Origin: Isochrysis galbana
Taxonomy: Eukaryota; Haptophyta; Isochrysidales; Isochrysidaceae
Assembly (NCBI GenBank): GCA_018136815.1
Contig: CM030940.1
Coordinates: 4,615,866 to 4,679,865 of the forward strand
Direction of reading: 5' to 3'
DNA length: 64,000 bases
Part shown: positions 1-11,438 of the stretch, in pieces
Numbering within the stretch: position 1 is the stretch's first letter
How the letters are laid out: each line of letters opens with the position of its first letter
The notes under the pieces: model-generated
Seen by the model: only the letters and a program-made list of their open reading frames with translations
What the model was told of the DNA's origin: nothing
The model's database searches: none
Translations under genes and position numbers: made by a program

Positions 1-1
1 G

Positions 2-2929
2 GCAATGGCAACTTTATGGGCATTAACGGGTGCCACTGACACGCGTGCCGACGGTCGGGCGGTGGAGTCGCGGGGCGTGATACATGACGGAGCCAAAAGG
101 GCGATGGTCACCTTGCGCGGCAACGTGCGCCGTGCGGCTCCGATCGCTTCATCAAGCTCTTCCCGGGCTGAAGGCCGGGGCGCTATGGGAGTGGCGAGGA
201 CGGTGGAGGAGACTCAAGCGGTGGATCCTTCAAGAGATGCCGCCAGTTGGCGGCGCGAGGCGGAGGCGCTTCGCGTACGGATGGAGGAGGTGCGCACCGC
301 GCTAGTGGAATGGCGGGAGGCGGAGGCGGAGGCGGTGCTACGGCGGGCTTATGCGGATGCCGAGGCGGCAGTGGCACGTCAGGTGGACGCGAAGGCGCTC
401 CTTGAGGAGGCGACGACGGCTGCTGCAGTAGCGGAAGAGATCGCGGCCGCAGCGGAGGCGGATAATGTGGTGGCGCGAGAGGGCTCCATGGACAATGACT
501 ACGCCGACCGGCGAGATAGATGCACGATGAGCTCGATCCCATTTGAGGTTGTGCGGACTATCGGGAGACGAGAGCACAGAGTAAGCTTCCGATTGGGCGA
601 GACACTCTACGACGGGACGCTCGCGCAGGTCCAATCGGCCATGGATGAAGCGCTTCGAGTACCGCAGCTGGCCCGCTCATGTTTCTTTGGGCAGCACATG
701 GGCGGAGGGTTGCTCGACAAGACGGACGCCGCACTCAAGGTGTGTGCCCTAGCCAGATGGGAGTGAGGCCGATGGTTGGTTGACAAGCGAATGAGTGGAG
801 GGGGAAGATTCCAGACATTAGTCGCTTGCTTCCTTGACGACATCTCCTGCGGATAGATCTCCTGCGGATAGACGTGGCTTGCATAGGCAGCGGGCGATGT
901 GCCCCTGAGTGCACTCATGCGCCTGGCATCGTTGAGGAAGCACGCCCAAGCCCTTGCCTCCCGTCGCTTGCACATGCAGGCGGAATTGCAGTCGCTCCTC
1001 CCTCTCGATCAATGGGAACAGGCACGCGAGGACGCCAAATCGACTGCAGCTAGGTATCGCGAGAGCGCTGCCCGAGCTGCGGGCAGTGTCGGCGCCACCG
1101 TAGAAGCCGGCGATCGCGCAGCTGCCGAGGCAGCTCAGCTTGAGCGGGAAGCGCGCGCGTGGGAAGCGCAGCGCGCCGTGCGTGAGCGGGACCTGACGTT
1201 AAGGCTTGATGAAGCACTACGCCAAATGGAGGCATCGAGCCAGGCCCTAAGAGCGGCGGAAATTGCGAAAGCCGAGGCTGCGGCCTACGAGGTGCAGACA
1301 GTGTCTGCGGCCAACGGCATCAAGGAGTTGGGGTATGCACTAAAACGTGCTCAAGCTGCCGAGGTGGTCCGTCGTGAGGAAGCCGAACAGTCGTGGCGCT
1401 TGGCGCGTGAGGCTGAGCAAGGAGCCGCTGAAGCGGCGGCCACAGCCGTCGCGGAGCACTCCCGGGCGCTGATCGCTGCAGACGCCGCTGCTGAAGCATT
1501 GGTTGCGCTTCGCCGCCAGCGCGCTGCGTTGGGCTGGGGCAAGGATCGGCTCTCGGCGGCGGAGCTGCTGGCGGCTGCAGGTGCGGCGTCGGTGGATAAC
1601 GCCATCAGACAAGCGCTAGCTGCATCGTCCTCGCAAAAATCCGAGATGGACGCTCTCGCGGCGCTTGAGGCCCTAGCGCTGGAACGGCGTGCCGCCACAT
1701 TGGCGGCAAGGCAGCAGGCAGCCTTGAACGAGCCGAGTTGTCAGGGGCGCGACGGGGATCCCGGCACGAATGTCGTCCGCGTATGCGAAAGCTGTGGGCA
1801 AGAGGTGACTGCTGCGCATCAGCACGCACGCTCCACCTCACTCACGAGTCGACTCCGAGAGGCAGAGGAAGCGGAGCGCCTGGCCTCGGCTAATCTCCTT
1901 GCAGCACGGACCGCGCTCGACGCGCGGCGCTTGTGTGCATTATCGTCGGAATGCGACGGCGCTAAGAATCGCGCGCTTCAGCAAAGGGCTATTGCAGAAG
2001 CGGCCGCTGAGGTGGCGACGGCGGCACAGGGGCGACTACTTAAGACGCGCGAGTGCCTGGCCGAGATTGAACAGTCACATCGCTCGGCGGCGCAAGCCGC
2101 AGAGAAGGAGATTGAGCTGGCGCGGCGAGATTTAGAAACGGCACGGTGCGAGGCCATAGCTGCCCAGGCGGCGACGGCCCGCGTTGTGGGCGAGATCGAG
2201 AAATTGGCACAGGCGCATCGATTCCACTCGCTTCAGTGCGCCCAGATTGAGGAGAAGATCGCCGCGCTTCGCAACGAGACGAACCCGCACGCTCTTCGTA
2301 ACGCGGACGCCAAACGGCGGCAGGCCGAAGCGACGGCAGCGATTGCGGATGCCCAAGCGAAAGCGCGGCACGACGGAAGGGAGGCCGCGACTCACGCAGA
2401 GCTCGAACGCCATCTTGGGCGACGAGGCGCGCAAACGCGCTTGTTTGAGCTGGCGACCCTCCACATCGAGAGTGTCGCTGCTGGGTATGCATCGGCTATG
2501 TCGGCCGGACGGTTGAAGCTGCGCCTCCGATTCGAAGAGCAAACAGGCTCAGTGCGGAAGGAAGTGGAGGTGAGGCGCTCCGACGGCAGCAGCACGACCC
2601 GTACGGTGGCGCAATTATCGGGCGGCGAGTGGCGCCGCCTAGGCCTCGCGCTCAGCTTAGCATACGCGCAGTTCGCGCAGGCGCGCGGTGCAGTTTCATG
2701 CAATCTACTTGTGCTCGATGAGATCTTGGGGGGCATCGATGCCGAGGGACAGGGCGCGGTGGCTAGCGTTCTCCGGGGACTCCCAGCCGAGTCTATACTC
2801 GTCATTGCACATGGTTTGCAGCACAACACACTATATGGAGAATTCGACGCCATCGATACTGTGGAGCGCATTGGCGAGTCTTCGCACGTGCTCGTGGGCG
2901 ACTGTGAAATGCTTGGCATTGTTGGCTGA
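2..2929 (+). CDS. Rad50/SbcC-like SMC-family ATPase, 5'-partial, two exons (2-739, 980-2929)
   Basis: This is an ABC/SMC-type ATPase with a long coiled coil, the architecture of DNA double-strand-break and end-processing enzymes (Rad50, SbcC, phage gp46). The frame is open to the window edge and resumes just after where the P-loop should be, so Walker A lies upstream. Seen here are a Q-loop (CFFGQ, about 680-700), a heptad-rich coiled coil, a CESC zinc-hook motif at 1784-1795, the ABC signature LSGGE at 2615, Walker B (LLVLDE) near 2700-2724 and an H-loop (VIAHG). Exon 1 ends AAG at 739 with donor GTGTGT. The acceptor is CAG at 977-979. Both sides are phase 0, and the joined frame runs from the Q-loop lobe into a typical following segment. 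The visible part is 895 residues, shorter than eukaryotic Rad50 (about 1300), so it may be a phage/SbcC-like paralog rather than canonical Rad50. Confidence 0.8.
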
Positions 2930-3732
2930 GGCGCGCGGCATGCATAGCTGCTTGCCACTACCCTACGCGTTCACGATGTACGCATGCCGTCACAATTACC
3001 TTCATGGCGTCTTGGGGACTCCCGCCTTTCGCCTCTCGCCCGCGCGTCGGTCAGTCCGCTCCAGTATTGTTGCATGACGAGTCTAAATGGCTACATGAGA
3101 AGTGCGTCGGCCCATCCACTTTAGTAGTGTTGCATGACTAGTCCAACTCTCTACTCTGACAGGATGCACAAGGCGGCTGGCTTTCATTTGGTCTCCCTTC
3201 CCTCCTTTATTTTCCCCTCCGCCTCCTCCCGCAAAAAGCGCGATGACGAGCTTCTATATGTATATGTTGCAGGCGGCTTGCGGGTTCATTCGGTACCATT
3301 TGAATGGGCGGGGGGAGGGTGGTTGATTAAGGGTGGCGTTTGCGTGCATTCAGCGGTCAGTGACATTTGAATGCGGTGGGTGAATAAATGAAATTGAATC
3401 ATCGTAACCGCGGGAATTTGGGCACTGCAAGTGAGCCGTTGGCCGGTGCTGCATGGAGGCTCGGGTGAAGATGCCCCCGCAGGCCCTGCAGACTGCAGAG
3501 ACACCGGCAGATGCCGGAACGGGCGTGAGGGGCATCCGAGCGCCACAACATTGCATCGCTAAAAAATCCTTTGAAGGCATGCCATCTACTGCTTTTGGGT
3601 CTACCCTTCCCTGGGGTGCCCCGACGACATCGCCCTTATCCTTATCCCATGCTCACTCTCACTCCATCACTCCGTCACTCCCCCTTCCCCTTCCACACCC
3701 ACAACTAGTAGTACAACTAATAAACCTTTTAA
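2930..3732. other. Intergenic, no supported gene
   Basis: This stretch has pyrimidine-rich and low-complexity DNA. On the minus strand, about 3350-3580, one short open frame contains a C-x2-C...H...H...C arrangement that resembles part of a zinc finger. There is no start, splice context or partner exon to support a gene. Two near-identical 30-base segments containing 'gttgcatgac' occur around 3050-3135, a local direct repeat. Confidence 0.4.
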
Positions 3733-4525
3733 TAGTCTCACCGCACACGCGGCCGTGGACCCTCTACTTTCTACTCACGTAGGAAAACTTTCTACACCCC
3801 CACTCCCCCGGCCCTTCTCCCCCCGCCATAAGGCGACTCCCCCCGTGCACTACTAGGGGGGTAGGGGTGAAGGGCTTAGATATGGTCCGGTGGCCCGCGC
3901 CTCCCCCCGGTGATCATTCCCCCCCTTCCTTCCTCCTGTGTCTCCGAGTGGGCGGCCGACTCTGTCCCGACTTATCCTGTAAACAGGTGCGGGGCTTACC
4001 TATTTTCCGGTGAGCGGAGCTCTCGCTCCGCCCACCCCCTTCTCCGCGCTCTCTCTCCCCTCTCCTGCAGGCACGCGCGATGGCGCGCCTGCGGCAAACC
4101 TGCAGCTGCCCCTGGCGGCCCCTGGAGGCTCCTGGAGGCCAGCTCAGGGGGCAGAGGAGGCTGGGGCTGGGCCCTGGCCTCCCCTGCCTCTCCCTCGCTG
4201 GCGCTCCTGAGCCTCTTGGGCCCCCAATCTGCACCTGTCTGCCTGTCGACCAGGGGGGGAGGGGGGGTTGGAGCGATGGGCTGGTCACGAGGGGCCAAGA
4301 TGGGCGAATGGGGCGAGCCTGTGGGGAAGGGAGTGGGTCAGTAGGGCAGTGGCCTCCTGGCAAGCCATCAGGCGTGCCAGGAGGATGGGTGGTTCCTCCC
4401 CCATGGCAGGGGAGGAGTGGAGAGAGGGGGGGGCTCGTGCCCCCCCATGGGTCAACCAAGTATAAACTTATTAGTTCCCACAACTACAACTATCAGTAAG
4501 CGCAACTGATAGATTAATTTCTTAA
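3733..4525 (+). repeat. Repeat AB 5'-part copy, tandem unit 1
   Basis: This is the first of two directly repeated units of about 0.79 kb, both starting with 'aatagtctcaccgcacacg'. The second half of each unit belongs to an interspersed family, here called AB. It runs from a 'cttatcctgtaaacagg' segment through a C/G-rich body to a conserved terminus 'accaagtataaactta'. The same terminus is seen near 5265, 8300, 8455, 36183 (reverse), 43815, 43950 and 56727. Long open frames here are shared by all copies and are compositional, so I call no gene. Confidence 0.75.
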
Positions 4526-5290
4526 TAGTCTCACCGCACACGCGACCGTGCATCCTCTACTTTCTACTCACGTAGGAAACTTTCTACACCCCCACTCCCC
4601 CGGCCCTTTCCCCCCCGCCATCAGGCGACTCCCCCGTGCACTACTAGGGGGATAGGGGAAAAGGGCTTAGATAATATGGTCGGTGGCCCGCGCCCCCCCC
4701 CGGTGATCCGTTCCCTCCTTCCTCCTACGCCTACCGGGCTGGCGGCGTCCTCAGTCCTGACTTATCCTGTAAACAGGTGCGGGACTTACATATTTTCCGG
4801 TGAGCGGAGCTCTCGCTCCGCCCACCCCCTTCTCCTCGCTCTCTCTCCCCTCTCCTGCAGGCACGCGCGATGGCGCGCCTGCGACAGGCCTGCAGCTGCC
4901 CCTGGCGACCCCTGGAGGCCCCTGGAGGCTAGCTCAGGGGGCAGAGGAGGCTGGGGCTGGGCCCTGGCCTCCCCTGCCTCTCCCTCGCTGGCACTCCTGT
5001 GCCTCAGGGGTCCCCAATCTGCACCTGTCTGCCTGTCGAACAGGGGGGGAGGGGGGGTTGGAGCGATGGGCTGGCCACGGCAGGCCAGGACGCGCGAGGC
5101 AGGCAAGCCTGCCAGTGAGAGAGTGGGTCAGCAGGGCAGTCTGCTCCTGGCAAGCCATCAGGCATGCCAGGAGCATGGGTGGTTCCTCCCCCATGGCAGG
5201 GGAGGAGTGGAGAGAGGGGGGGGCTCGTGCCCCCCCATGGGCGAACCAAGTATAAACTTAGTTGTAAGCGCAACTGATAGAGTCATGGAG
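4526..5290 (+). repeat. Repeat AB 5'-part copy, tandem unit 2
   Basis: This is the second tandem unit. It is nearly identical to the preceding one, with small substitutions and indels (for example the segment after 'ctggccacgg'). It ends in 'gcgaaccaagtataaactta' followed by 'gttg', the family terminus. Two copies of the unit lie back to back in the same orientation, which indicates local segmental duplication rather than two independent insertions. Confidence 0.75.
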
Positions 5291-5544
5291 CGCTAGGAGG
5301 GCCAAGTCAGAGTTTTGCGCCGGACCCCCAAAGTTTCGCGTGAAAGTTTCGCATATAAGTTGCTCACCGGCTAGCCAAATTTCACAAAAGTGTTGCGTAG
5401 TTTCTTCGCCAACTCCCGGCCGAAGCAGCGCGCGCGGCCTCCCTAGAACCAGCTTCTCCGCCAGAGAGGGAACTGGGGAAGGGGAAGGGGGTTGTTTAGG
5501 GGTTAAGGTTGGGTAGTAGGGAGGTACACTAGCAAGCTGCCTCA

Positions 5545-6015
5545 CGCCGTGTACGTAGCGGGAATTTTTAAGAAGATTTTTTTTTAGCAAGGAGTAACAT
5601 GTGACATGTTACATGCACACTGATTGCCTCGCGCCGTATACTAACTACCACTACGTAGCGGGTATTTCAAGAATTTTGTGAGTGACCGGCTAGAATTTCA
5701 TTTTCACATCGGCATGTGCAATATTATCAGATGAATGCTACCATTTTTGCATGGGTGTGATATGCTGCCGTAGATTGGGGAGGGCACGAGGGCCCCCTCC
5801 CCCATGTTACAAGAAGAACTATAAGTATAAACCTAGTTGGAACGTGCGACGGATGGCGGATGGGAACCGATGGTGGATAGCAGGGAGTCCAGGGAGTGAC
5901 ATGAGTACACTACTCGCGCCGTACACGTAGCGGGTATTTTTCAAGAATTTCACTGCAACATGATTAGATGAATGCTACCATTTTTGCATGAATGTAATAT
6001 GTAATATGCTGCCAT
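5545..6015. repeat. Local imperfect direct repeats downstream of the methyltransferase gene
   Basis: Three imperfect copies of a 'cgccgt(a/g)tac...acgtagcggg' block followed by 'tttcaagaattt' lie near 5547, 5628 and 5918. Two copies of 'agatgaatgctaccattttt' followed by 'gcatg' lie at about 5730 and 5965. No gene is seen in 5291-6052. The repeats are private to this interval within the window. Confidence 0.5.
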
Positions 6016-6052
6016 AGGCTTCTCCCGTCTTTCTCAGATGCCTCTCCGAACA

Positions 6053-6940
6053 CTAGAGCATGAAGTGGCCGGGGCAGCGAGGTGGCTGGCACTGGCCCTC
6101 GTCTGGACCCGGCGTCTCTGGTGAGCGCGGGCGTTTCGCGCTTGGAAGAGAAGGTAGCACATTCCAACCGCACATGCGGCGCAAGATGAGCTGGTAGTAT
6201 TGCTCCTCCTTCTCGAACGCGATGACGCGGCGACCAGCGAGGGCAGCCGAAACACATTCTGAGCCCGAGCCACCAAACGGCACCAAGACTATCGACCCTA
6301 AGTTTGAGTGGATGCCAATAATGCGGTCACACAGCTTCAAGGGCTTCATTGACGGGTGGTAACCATACGCGCGCTCCTTGGAGCGGGAGTTTTCGCGTGG
6401 GATGTCCCACCAATTACGTGGGGGCCGACCCTTGTCGAGCGACTCAATTGTCACACGCCCAACACCCTTAGCAAGTGCCTCCAACTTCTCCGCATCGGTG
6501 TAGTGTTCCACCCCCGCCTCAACGTTGAATACATGCATAGCCCCAGGCTTGATGAACCACTCCAGATGCTCCATGCGCACCGCGTACTTTGACATCCCAC
6601 GCATCCTAGAGTCACCGCCCTGCTTGTATACCCACGAGATGTGCTGCTTGAAGCTAAGGCCGAGCTCCTCAGCTGCAATGATTTTAAGATGGCATATCCA
6701 CAAGCGCTCAGGGGAGCCGTAGACAAAGAACGCCCCGCCGGGGCGGAGAACGCGCACTGCCTCTGACATCCACTGTCTAGACCATTTTAGGTAGTCAGGG
6801 ACTGTGTCCCATAGAGCGCCCTGCACCCCGATGTCGTAAGGCGGATCAGCAATGACCAGATCGACGGAATTGTCGGCCAAGCCACGCATGCCATCAACAC
6901 AATCACCGTGCACTATACGTACATGTTCGAGATCATCCAA
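6053..6940 (-). CDS. Beta-class N6-adenine (or N4-cytosine) DNA methyltransferase; 5' end unresolved
   Basis: This enzyme is predicted to transfer a methyl group from SAM to the exocyclic amine of adenine (or cytosine) in DNA. Motif IV DPPY comes near the N-terminus (about residues 32-35 of the frame). The SAM-binding FGGSGS motif comes near the C-terminus (about residue 228), preceded by a HPSMKP motif. This IV-before-I order is the beta class (PF01555, N6_N4_Mtase). The length, about 295 residues, is normal for the family. The frame has no ATG at its start: position 6940 is TTG, and the frame stays open to a stop near 7010. A start codon must therefore lie in an upstream exon (candidate acceptors near 6952 and 6978), or a non-ATG start is used. 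The first internal ATG would remove the first strand of the fold. The protein is bacterial/phage-like and flanked by repeats, so transfer is likely. Confidence 0.82.
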   Translation of the reverse strand: MDDLEHVRIVHGDCVDGMRGLADNSVDLVIADPPYDIGVQGALWDTVPDYLKWSRQWMSEAVRVLRPGGAFFVYGSPERLWICHLKIIAAEELGLSFKQHISWVYKQGGDSRMRGMSKYAVRMEHLEWFIKPGAMHVFNVEAGVEHYTDAEKLEALAKGVGRVTIESLDKGRPPRNWWDIPRENSRSKERAYGYHPSMKPLKLCDRIIGIHSNLGSIVLVPFGGSGSECVSAALAGRRVIAFEKEEQYYQLILRRMCGWNVLPSLPSAKRPRSPETPGPDEGQCQPPRCPGHFML

Positions 6941-7009
6941 CGCAGATTCCTGAACGAGGACAAGAGTACAGGGACCTGGGATGAGCGATGGGTGCTGACA
7001 TACATAGTC

Positions 7010-7682
7010 AGATTACGAGATAGCCAAGGGTAAAGAGGCATGGAACACACTGAATGGGCAACGAGAGCCACAGGGATTTGTTCACCTGCATCGTAGGGTG
7101 TCCCTGCACGATCGGCAGGTACGAGCGTCGGAGCGTGGGGTTTTTAACCTTAGTGTTGTTGGGACTTCGCGGGTCCGTTTTCCCGCGCCCACGTACCCCT
7201 TGTTGTAGTTCGCGCCAAGTCAATTTTAATATTAGTTTGACCCTTTGATACTAGTTGTAGCCTGCGGCCCCTTATCAGTGTATCACGTCTTAAGGACCTG
7301 ATATCATGATATTAGGACCTGATATCAGCCTGACGGCCCATCCGGGGAGGTTTGGGGTTAACCATTACCATTAACCCAACCGTCCACGCTCGACAACTCA
7401 GTTGTTGACAACTCGACAACGACAACGTGCGTTCAACGTTCAACGACGTGCGCAATTAGATTATAGATATAGCACTCTGAACTAGACTGCTCTTGGTAGT
7501 GCACCGGAGTCGGACCCCGGAAACTGAAGAAAACGGAATGAAGATGAAGAGGGGAAAGGGAGGTGGTAGAGGGAGGGGACGTAAGGTGTAAGGGCGGTGT
7601 CATAGCAGTGACAAGGTAACCTTAACCTAGACGTAGTAGGCGAGTAGTACTCGCGTACTCGCGAGTAGCCCGGAATCTCCAG
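7010..7682. other. Intergenic, no gene seen
   Basis: The interval contains a direct repeat of 'aggacctgatatca' at about 7295 and 7315 separated by a small palindrome. A 'cccatccgggg' segment near 7340 resembles one end of the MITE-like element at 36948-37320. Otherwise the sequence is unremarkable. Confidence 0.4.
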
Positions 7683-8303
7683 ATGTTTTTCTTTCTGGCG
7701 CCCCCCGTCTTCTTTTACGCTTACCTAAACAATAAACAAGGCAAGAAGACACGTTAGCGTCGGAGGGGAGAGCTGCCGCTCCCCCCTCACCTCCCTCTTC
7801 CCTCTTCCTCCTCTCTACCCTGCGGCCCTGGCCCATGGCGCGCGCCTGCGACCCCCCTTGAGGTCCCCAGATGGCAGATGGCCTGCAGGAGCTTGGGAGC
7901 ACAGCTCAGGGGGCAGGCGAGGCTGGGGCATGGCCCTAGCCCTGGCCCCTCTCTCTTGCCTCTCACTCGCTGGCTCTCGCGCCCCTCCAGGTCGGTTAGA
8001 GCTGGCTGGGGGGTCCTGATTAGGGGGGCCCAGGTGGAGGAGGGGCTGGTCAGAGGGATGGGCTGGCCACGACAGGCTAGGGCGGGCGAATCAATCAAGC
8101 GTGTCTGTGGGGAGAGGGATGGGTGATGGGTGAGCAGGGCAGTGTGCTCTTGCTCTTGGCAAGCCATCAGGCATGCCAGGTGCCAGGTGCCAGGAGAGTG
8201 GGTGGTTCCTCCCCCAGATCAGGGGAGGAGTGGATATAGAGAGGGGGGCTCGTGCCCCCCCATGCCCCATGGGCGAACTAAGTATAAACTTAGTTCTTAG
8301 TTC
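7683..8303 (-). repeat. Repeat AB copy, reverse orientation, lacking the B part
   Basis: In reverse complement this segment matches 36183-36720. It starts at the 'aactaagtttatacttag' terminus (at 8303), goes through the C/G-rich body, and reaches the 'gtaaaagaagacgggg' segment that joins A to B in the full copy. The B half is missing. A second partial copy of just the terminal part follows at about 8325-8459 in the same orientation. Confidence 0.65.
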
Positions 8304-8499
8304 ATATCATCTAGGATGAATGCGACATCCTGGCAAGCCATCAATCAGGCATGCCAGGAGAGAGAGTGGGTGGTGCCTCCCCCACAGCCACAGCGGGGGA
8401 GGAGTGGAGAGAGCGGGGCGCTCGTGCCCCCCCTGGGCGAACTAAGTATAAACTTAATTCATTCTTTTCGGGTAGAGCGTGAGCGCGCATGACTGAGAC

Positions 8500-8675
8500 T
8501 GAGGGGGTGCGGGGGCGGGGGTGGGGGGGGGGGGGCGAATCGCACCATTTCTTGTTTCGTGGCAAGTTCTTGGCGAGGATTTTCGTGGCGGCAGGTGGCA
8601 GGTGGTCCCAACGGAGATTTTTATTGGGCATCGCGCCACGGTCAAAAATGCAGCCCCACCCCTATTTGACCGCCC
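8500..8675 (+). mobile_element. Right-end fragment of TA-flanked TIR element family
   Basis: This matches the right ends at 55445-55627 and 62950-63115. Shared features are a G-rich run, 'gcaccattt', 'gattttcgtggcggcaggtgg', 'cggtcaaaaatg' and the terminal 'tttgaccgccc' followed by TA. No matching left end is seen nearby, so it is a solo remnant. Confidence 0.55.
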
Positions 8676-8867
8676 TATTACTGAGTCTTGCAGGTTGCAA
8701 GAATGCACTCATCGGCAGGTGGCAGTGTGCCAACGTGAGATGACCACTGTCACTTCCACCGGTGCGTTGTAATTCCTTGCCTTTTTGTGTGGCTACGCAG
8801 GCTAGCAAAAGGGCATGCACATGGCACATGACATTCTCACTGCACCTCCCTACGCAACAAGCAGCAC

Positions 8868-9944
8868 CTACCGAAACTTTTTGAAGCGTCCGGCATCGAA
8901 ATCGATGTGAGCAATGTCCGCCGAGGGTATGCCTAGTTGCTCTTCGAGCATGCGCTTCACGATGTCGTACTGCAACGTGCGCGGCGAAGGCACAGAGAGA
9001 TATTCACGGAGCGTCACGAGCTTTTGCTGGCCGTTCGTCGTGGTGATAAGCAACTCTATTGACGACCGGGGTGAATCCCCCAGCTCCGGGTCCAACACAT
9101 ATGGCGAGTGCCCATGAACATCGCCACTATGTCGCAGCACATACATATCACAATTGGCGGCATTCCAGACGGAATGAAAAGTCGTGGGACTCCAACCGTA
9201 TAGCTGCATCAAGATCAGGCGCATCGTCAGGCCGTGCGTCACGACGAGGACGACCTCTGCCCGGTCGCGGCAGGGTCCCAAATTCACCCTTAGCACAGCG
9301 GACTCCCACCACTGGCGCACTCGGTCGTAGACATCTGCGCCCGATTCGCCGGTCGGAAATCGGTACCAAAAGCGACCGACCAGCTCCTGTGTCCGGCGCA
9401 ATTTGTGGTGGTCTCCATCCTGAAGATTGCCAAATTCCTATGATACGTCAGATTGGTTTCATTAGCGGGTGCTGGGCAATGGGGTTGCAAAGAAGCACTG
9501 GAGAGCCGCCAATGCATGACACACCTGCTCTCTGATCCGCGGGTCGACAGATGTTCTTATTACTTGACGGTCATCCAGCGCCTTCCGAATCGATCGGGCC
9601 GTCTGAAGCGTGCGCTGGAAGGGGCTGACGAATATGTGCACGGTGGCATCACCGATGAGTGCCCGCACACGCCGTCCCACCTGCTCAGCCTGCTTCGTGC
9701 CCAGATCGGTGACCTCGATCAAGTTGTCCGGCTTGCTCCTGTAGAGCGTGTCGTCAGCGTTGCCCTGCGACTCGCCATGGCGGACAAGGATAATATACTT
9801 GGGCAAATTCTGCCGCGCTGCCCAGACGATGCTGCCGGGCAGCCGTTTGTGTGCCCACTCGGCAGCAATGAACACACCGAGCACCAGGCCGACTGTGAGG
9901 CCAAGCGCGGCGCCGAGCGCGAGGCTATTGGTGGCGGTGGACAT
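8868..9944 (-). CDS. Membrane-anchored histidine-phosphatase (phosphoglycerate-mutase superfamily) protein, two exons
   Basis: This is a branch-1 histidine phosphatase. The LVRHGESQGN motif (RHG at residues 55-57) supplies the phosphohistidine, and THG in exon 2 supplies the second catalytic histidine. A hydrophobic segment at residues about 8-28 should anchor the protein, with the catalytic domain following. Exon 1 is 9525-9944 and ends CAG before donor GTGTGT. Exon 2 is 8868-9437 after acceptor ATAG. Both are phase 0 and the 87-bp intron gives 329 residues. The junction reads smoothly (REQ then EFGNLQ), and an EFGN segment is usual in this family. The C-terminal ~70 residues beyond the phosphatase core are unrecognised. 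The substrate cannot be assigned, and a true glycolytic mutase is unlikely given the membrane anchor. Confidence 0.85.
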
Positions 9945-11438
9945 GTGCGCGCATCCACCAAGTGAGCGGAGCGCGAAGGGCGGGTTGGCCGCCGGGCAGG
10001 ACAGGGCAAAGAGAGGCGAGGGAGATGGTGGTGCGCGGGGCGGGGGAGTTCGGGGGGGGGGGGGGGGGGGGGCTAGTTGACGTGCGGGCCGAATCTCAAA
10101 TAAACATCGGGAAAACTCATCTAAATCTTGGATGAGTTGAGGCGGAGATGTAGTGTGAGAGAGAAGAAGAGAGCGAGAGAGACTGCGTGCGAGAGGAGAG
10201 AGAGTCTCTCCTCATCTCTAGTAGCTCGACGTAGTACTTGTGAGGAGAGGAGGGCCGGCGGCCCGGCTCTCGCTCACATCCTTCTTGCCGCGAGGAGAGC
10301 AAAAACTCTCGAAAACGAAACCGGAAATCTTCTTTCGAGTACCGGGTGACAGCGGACGACGACGGAAGGTTGATGAGATCAAGAAGAAAAGAAGAGATAA
10401 GTGATGGATACATAATCTTTTGCTCCTCCTCTGGTCATTGGTCACTCACACTACTATCAATGATAACCACAGGGTTCGCTCTAGGAGTACATGTAACGAG
10501 TCATGCAAAATATTAGAGGCATGAGCTTCACCTACTGTTATAAATGGGGGTCAATGGGGGCCTCGCGCCCCCTCACTCTCACTCCATCGCGGACACCCTC
10601 CGGGATGGGCCCGTACAACGTACAACTACACCTAGATGGGAAGTGCGCTTTTGCTTTTGCCGTTTTTCTGTGAACAACTATCTTTAAAAAGATAGGGTCA
10701 TGGAGCGCGCGCCGCTCCCCTTCTCCCCTTCTCCCCTGGCAACTCGACGATTCTTGGACTCAATGGAGGGCTCGCGGTGGCGTGAGTGGAACAAGGGGAT
10801 AGCTGTATCTATAACGGGGACTCGGACTCGTACTCGGGAGATTTCTCGGGGTTCGGATTGGGCGGTAACTGTTGGGACTTGGCGGCCTTGAGGGAGGACG
10901 GCGACGGCTGGGTTTTCGTGGCTTTAGGGAGGGAGGCTTTGGGTTCCGTAGGGAGTGGCATAGGGTAACGGTTCAACGGTCGGAGTTGGTAGCCCGGATG
11001 GGACAACAGGTACAAGGTCAACAAGTTTTGGGGGCCTCTTCCTACTTCCTATCAAGAGGACATGTTAACAGGTCGTGTGGTGGACGAGGCTGAGGGTGGT
11101 TATGCATGTGGTGAAGAGGGATGAACGAACTGTTGTATTCAGGCCTTTTGGCATGAATATTTCGGCATGAGTACGAGCCTTCTTCGCTATATACCGTCTT
11201 CTATGTTCGCCGTGGTCGCGCAAGGCGTGCAGATTCGGATTCTCCCTGGGCTCAAGTCCTGGTTCGCCGATTTTCGTCTCGAAATTCGAGGATTTGAGTT
11301 TTATTTTTACCGTTACGGTAATTGTTCACGCGTTTAAGGTAAGAAATTGTCGCATTCATCCTAGATGATGCGATTTCTAGGCTCTTATTTCCAGGTCCTT
11401 CGTCGTGCGGCCACACGGCGAAGCTCAGGTACATCTAG
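9945..11438. other. Intergenic with homopolymer G tract and MITE-like ends; no gene
   Basis: A run of about 21 G lies at 10052-10072. GA-rich low complexity follows at 10140-10215. At 10629 a 'cctagatgggaag' motif resembles the terminus of the hAT-like MITE at 62759-62941. At 10993 a 'cccggatgggacaacagg' segment running into 'aacaagttttgggggcctc' is the reverse complement of the right end of the 36948-37320 element, so it is one end of another copy. Its partner end is not evident. 'gatagggtcatggagcgcgc' at about 10690 recurs at about 26646. Confidence 0.5.

Noticed and set aside
3910..5296. Open frames of up to 206 codons in the two AB copies
   Set aside because: They recur in repeat copies on either strand, are Pro/Gly/Arg-rich and lack any motif. 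They are compositional.
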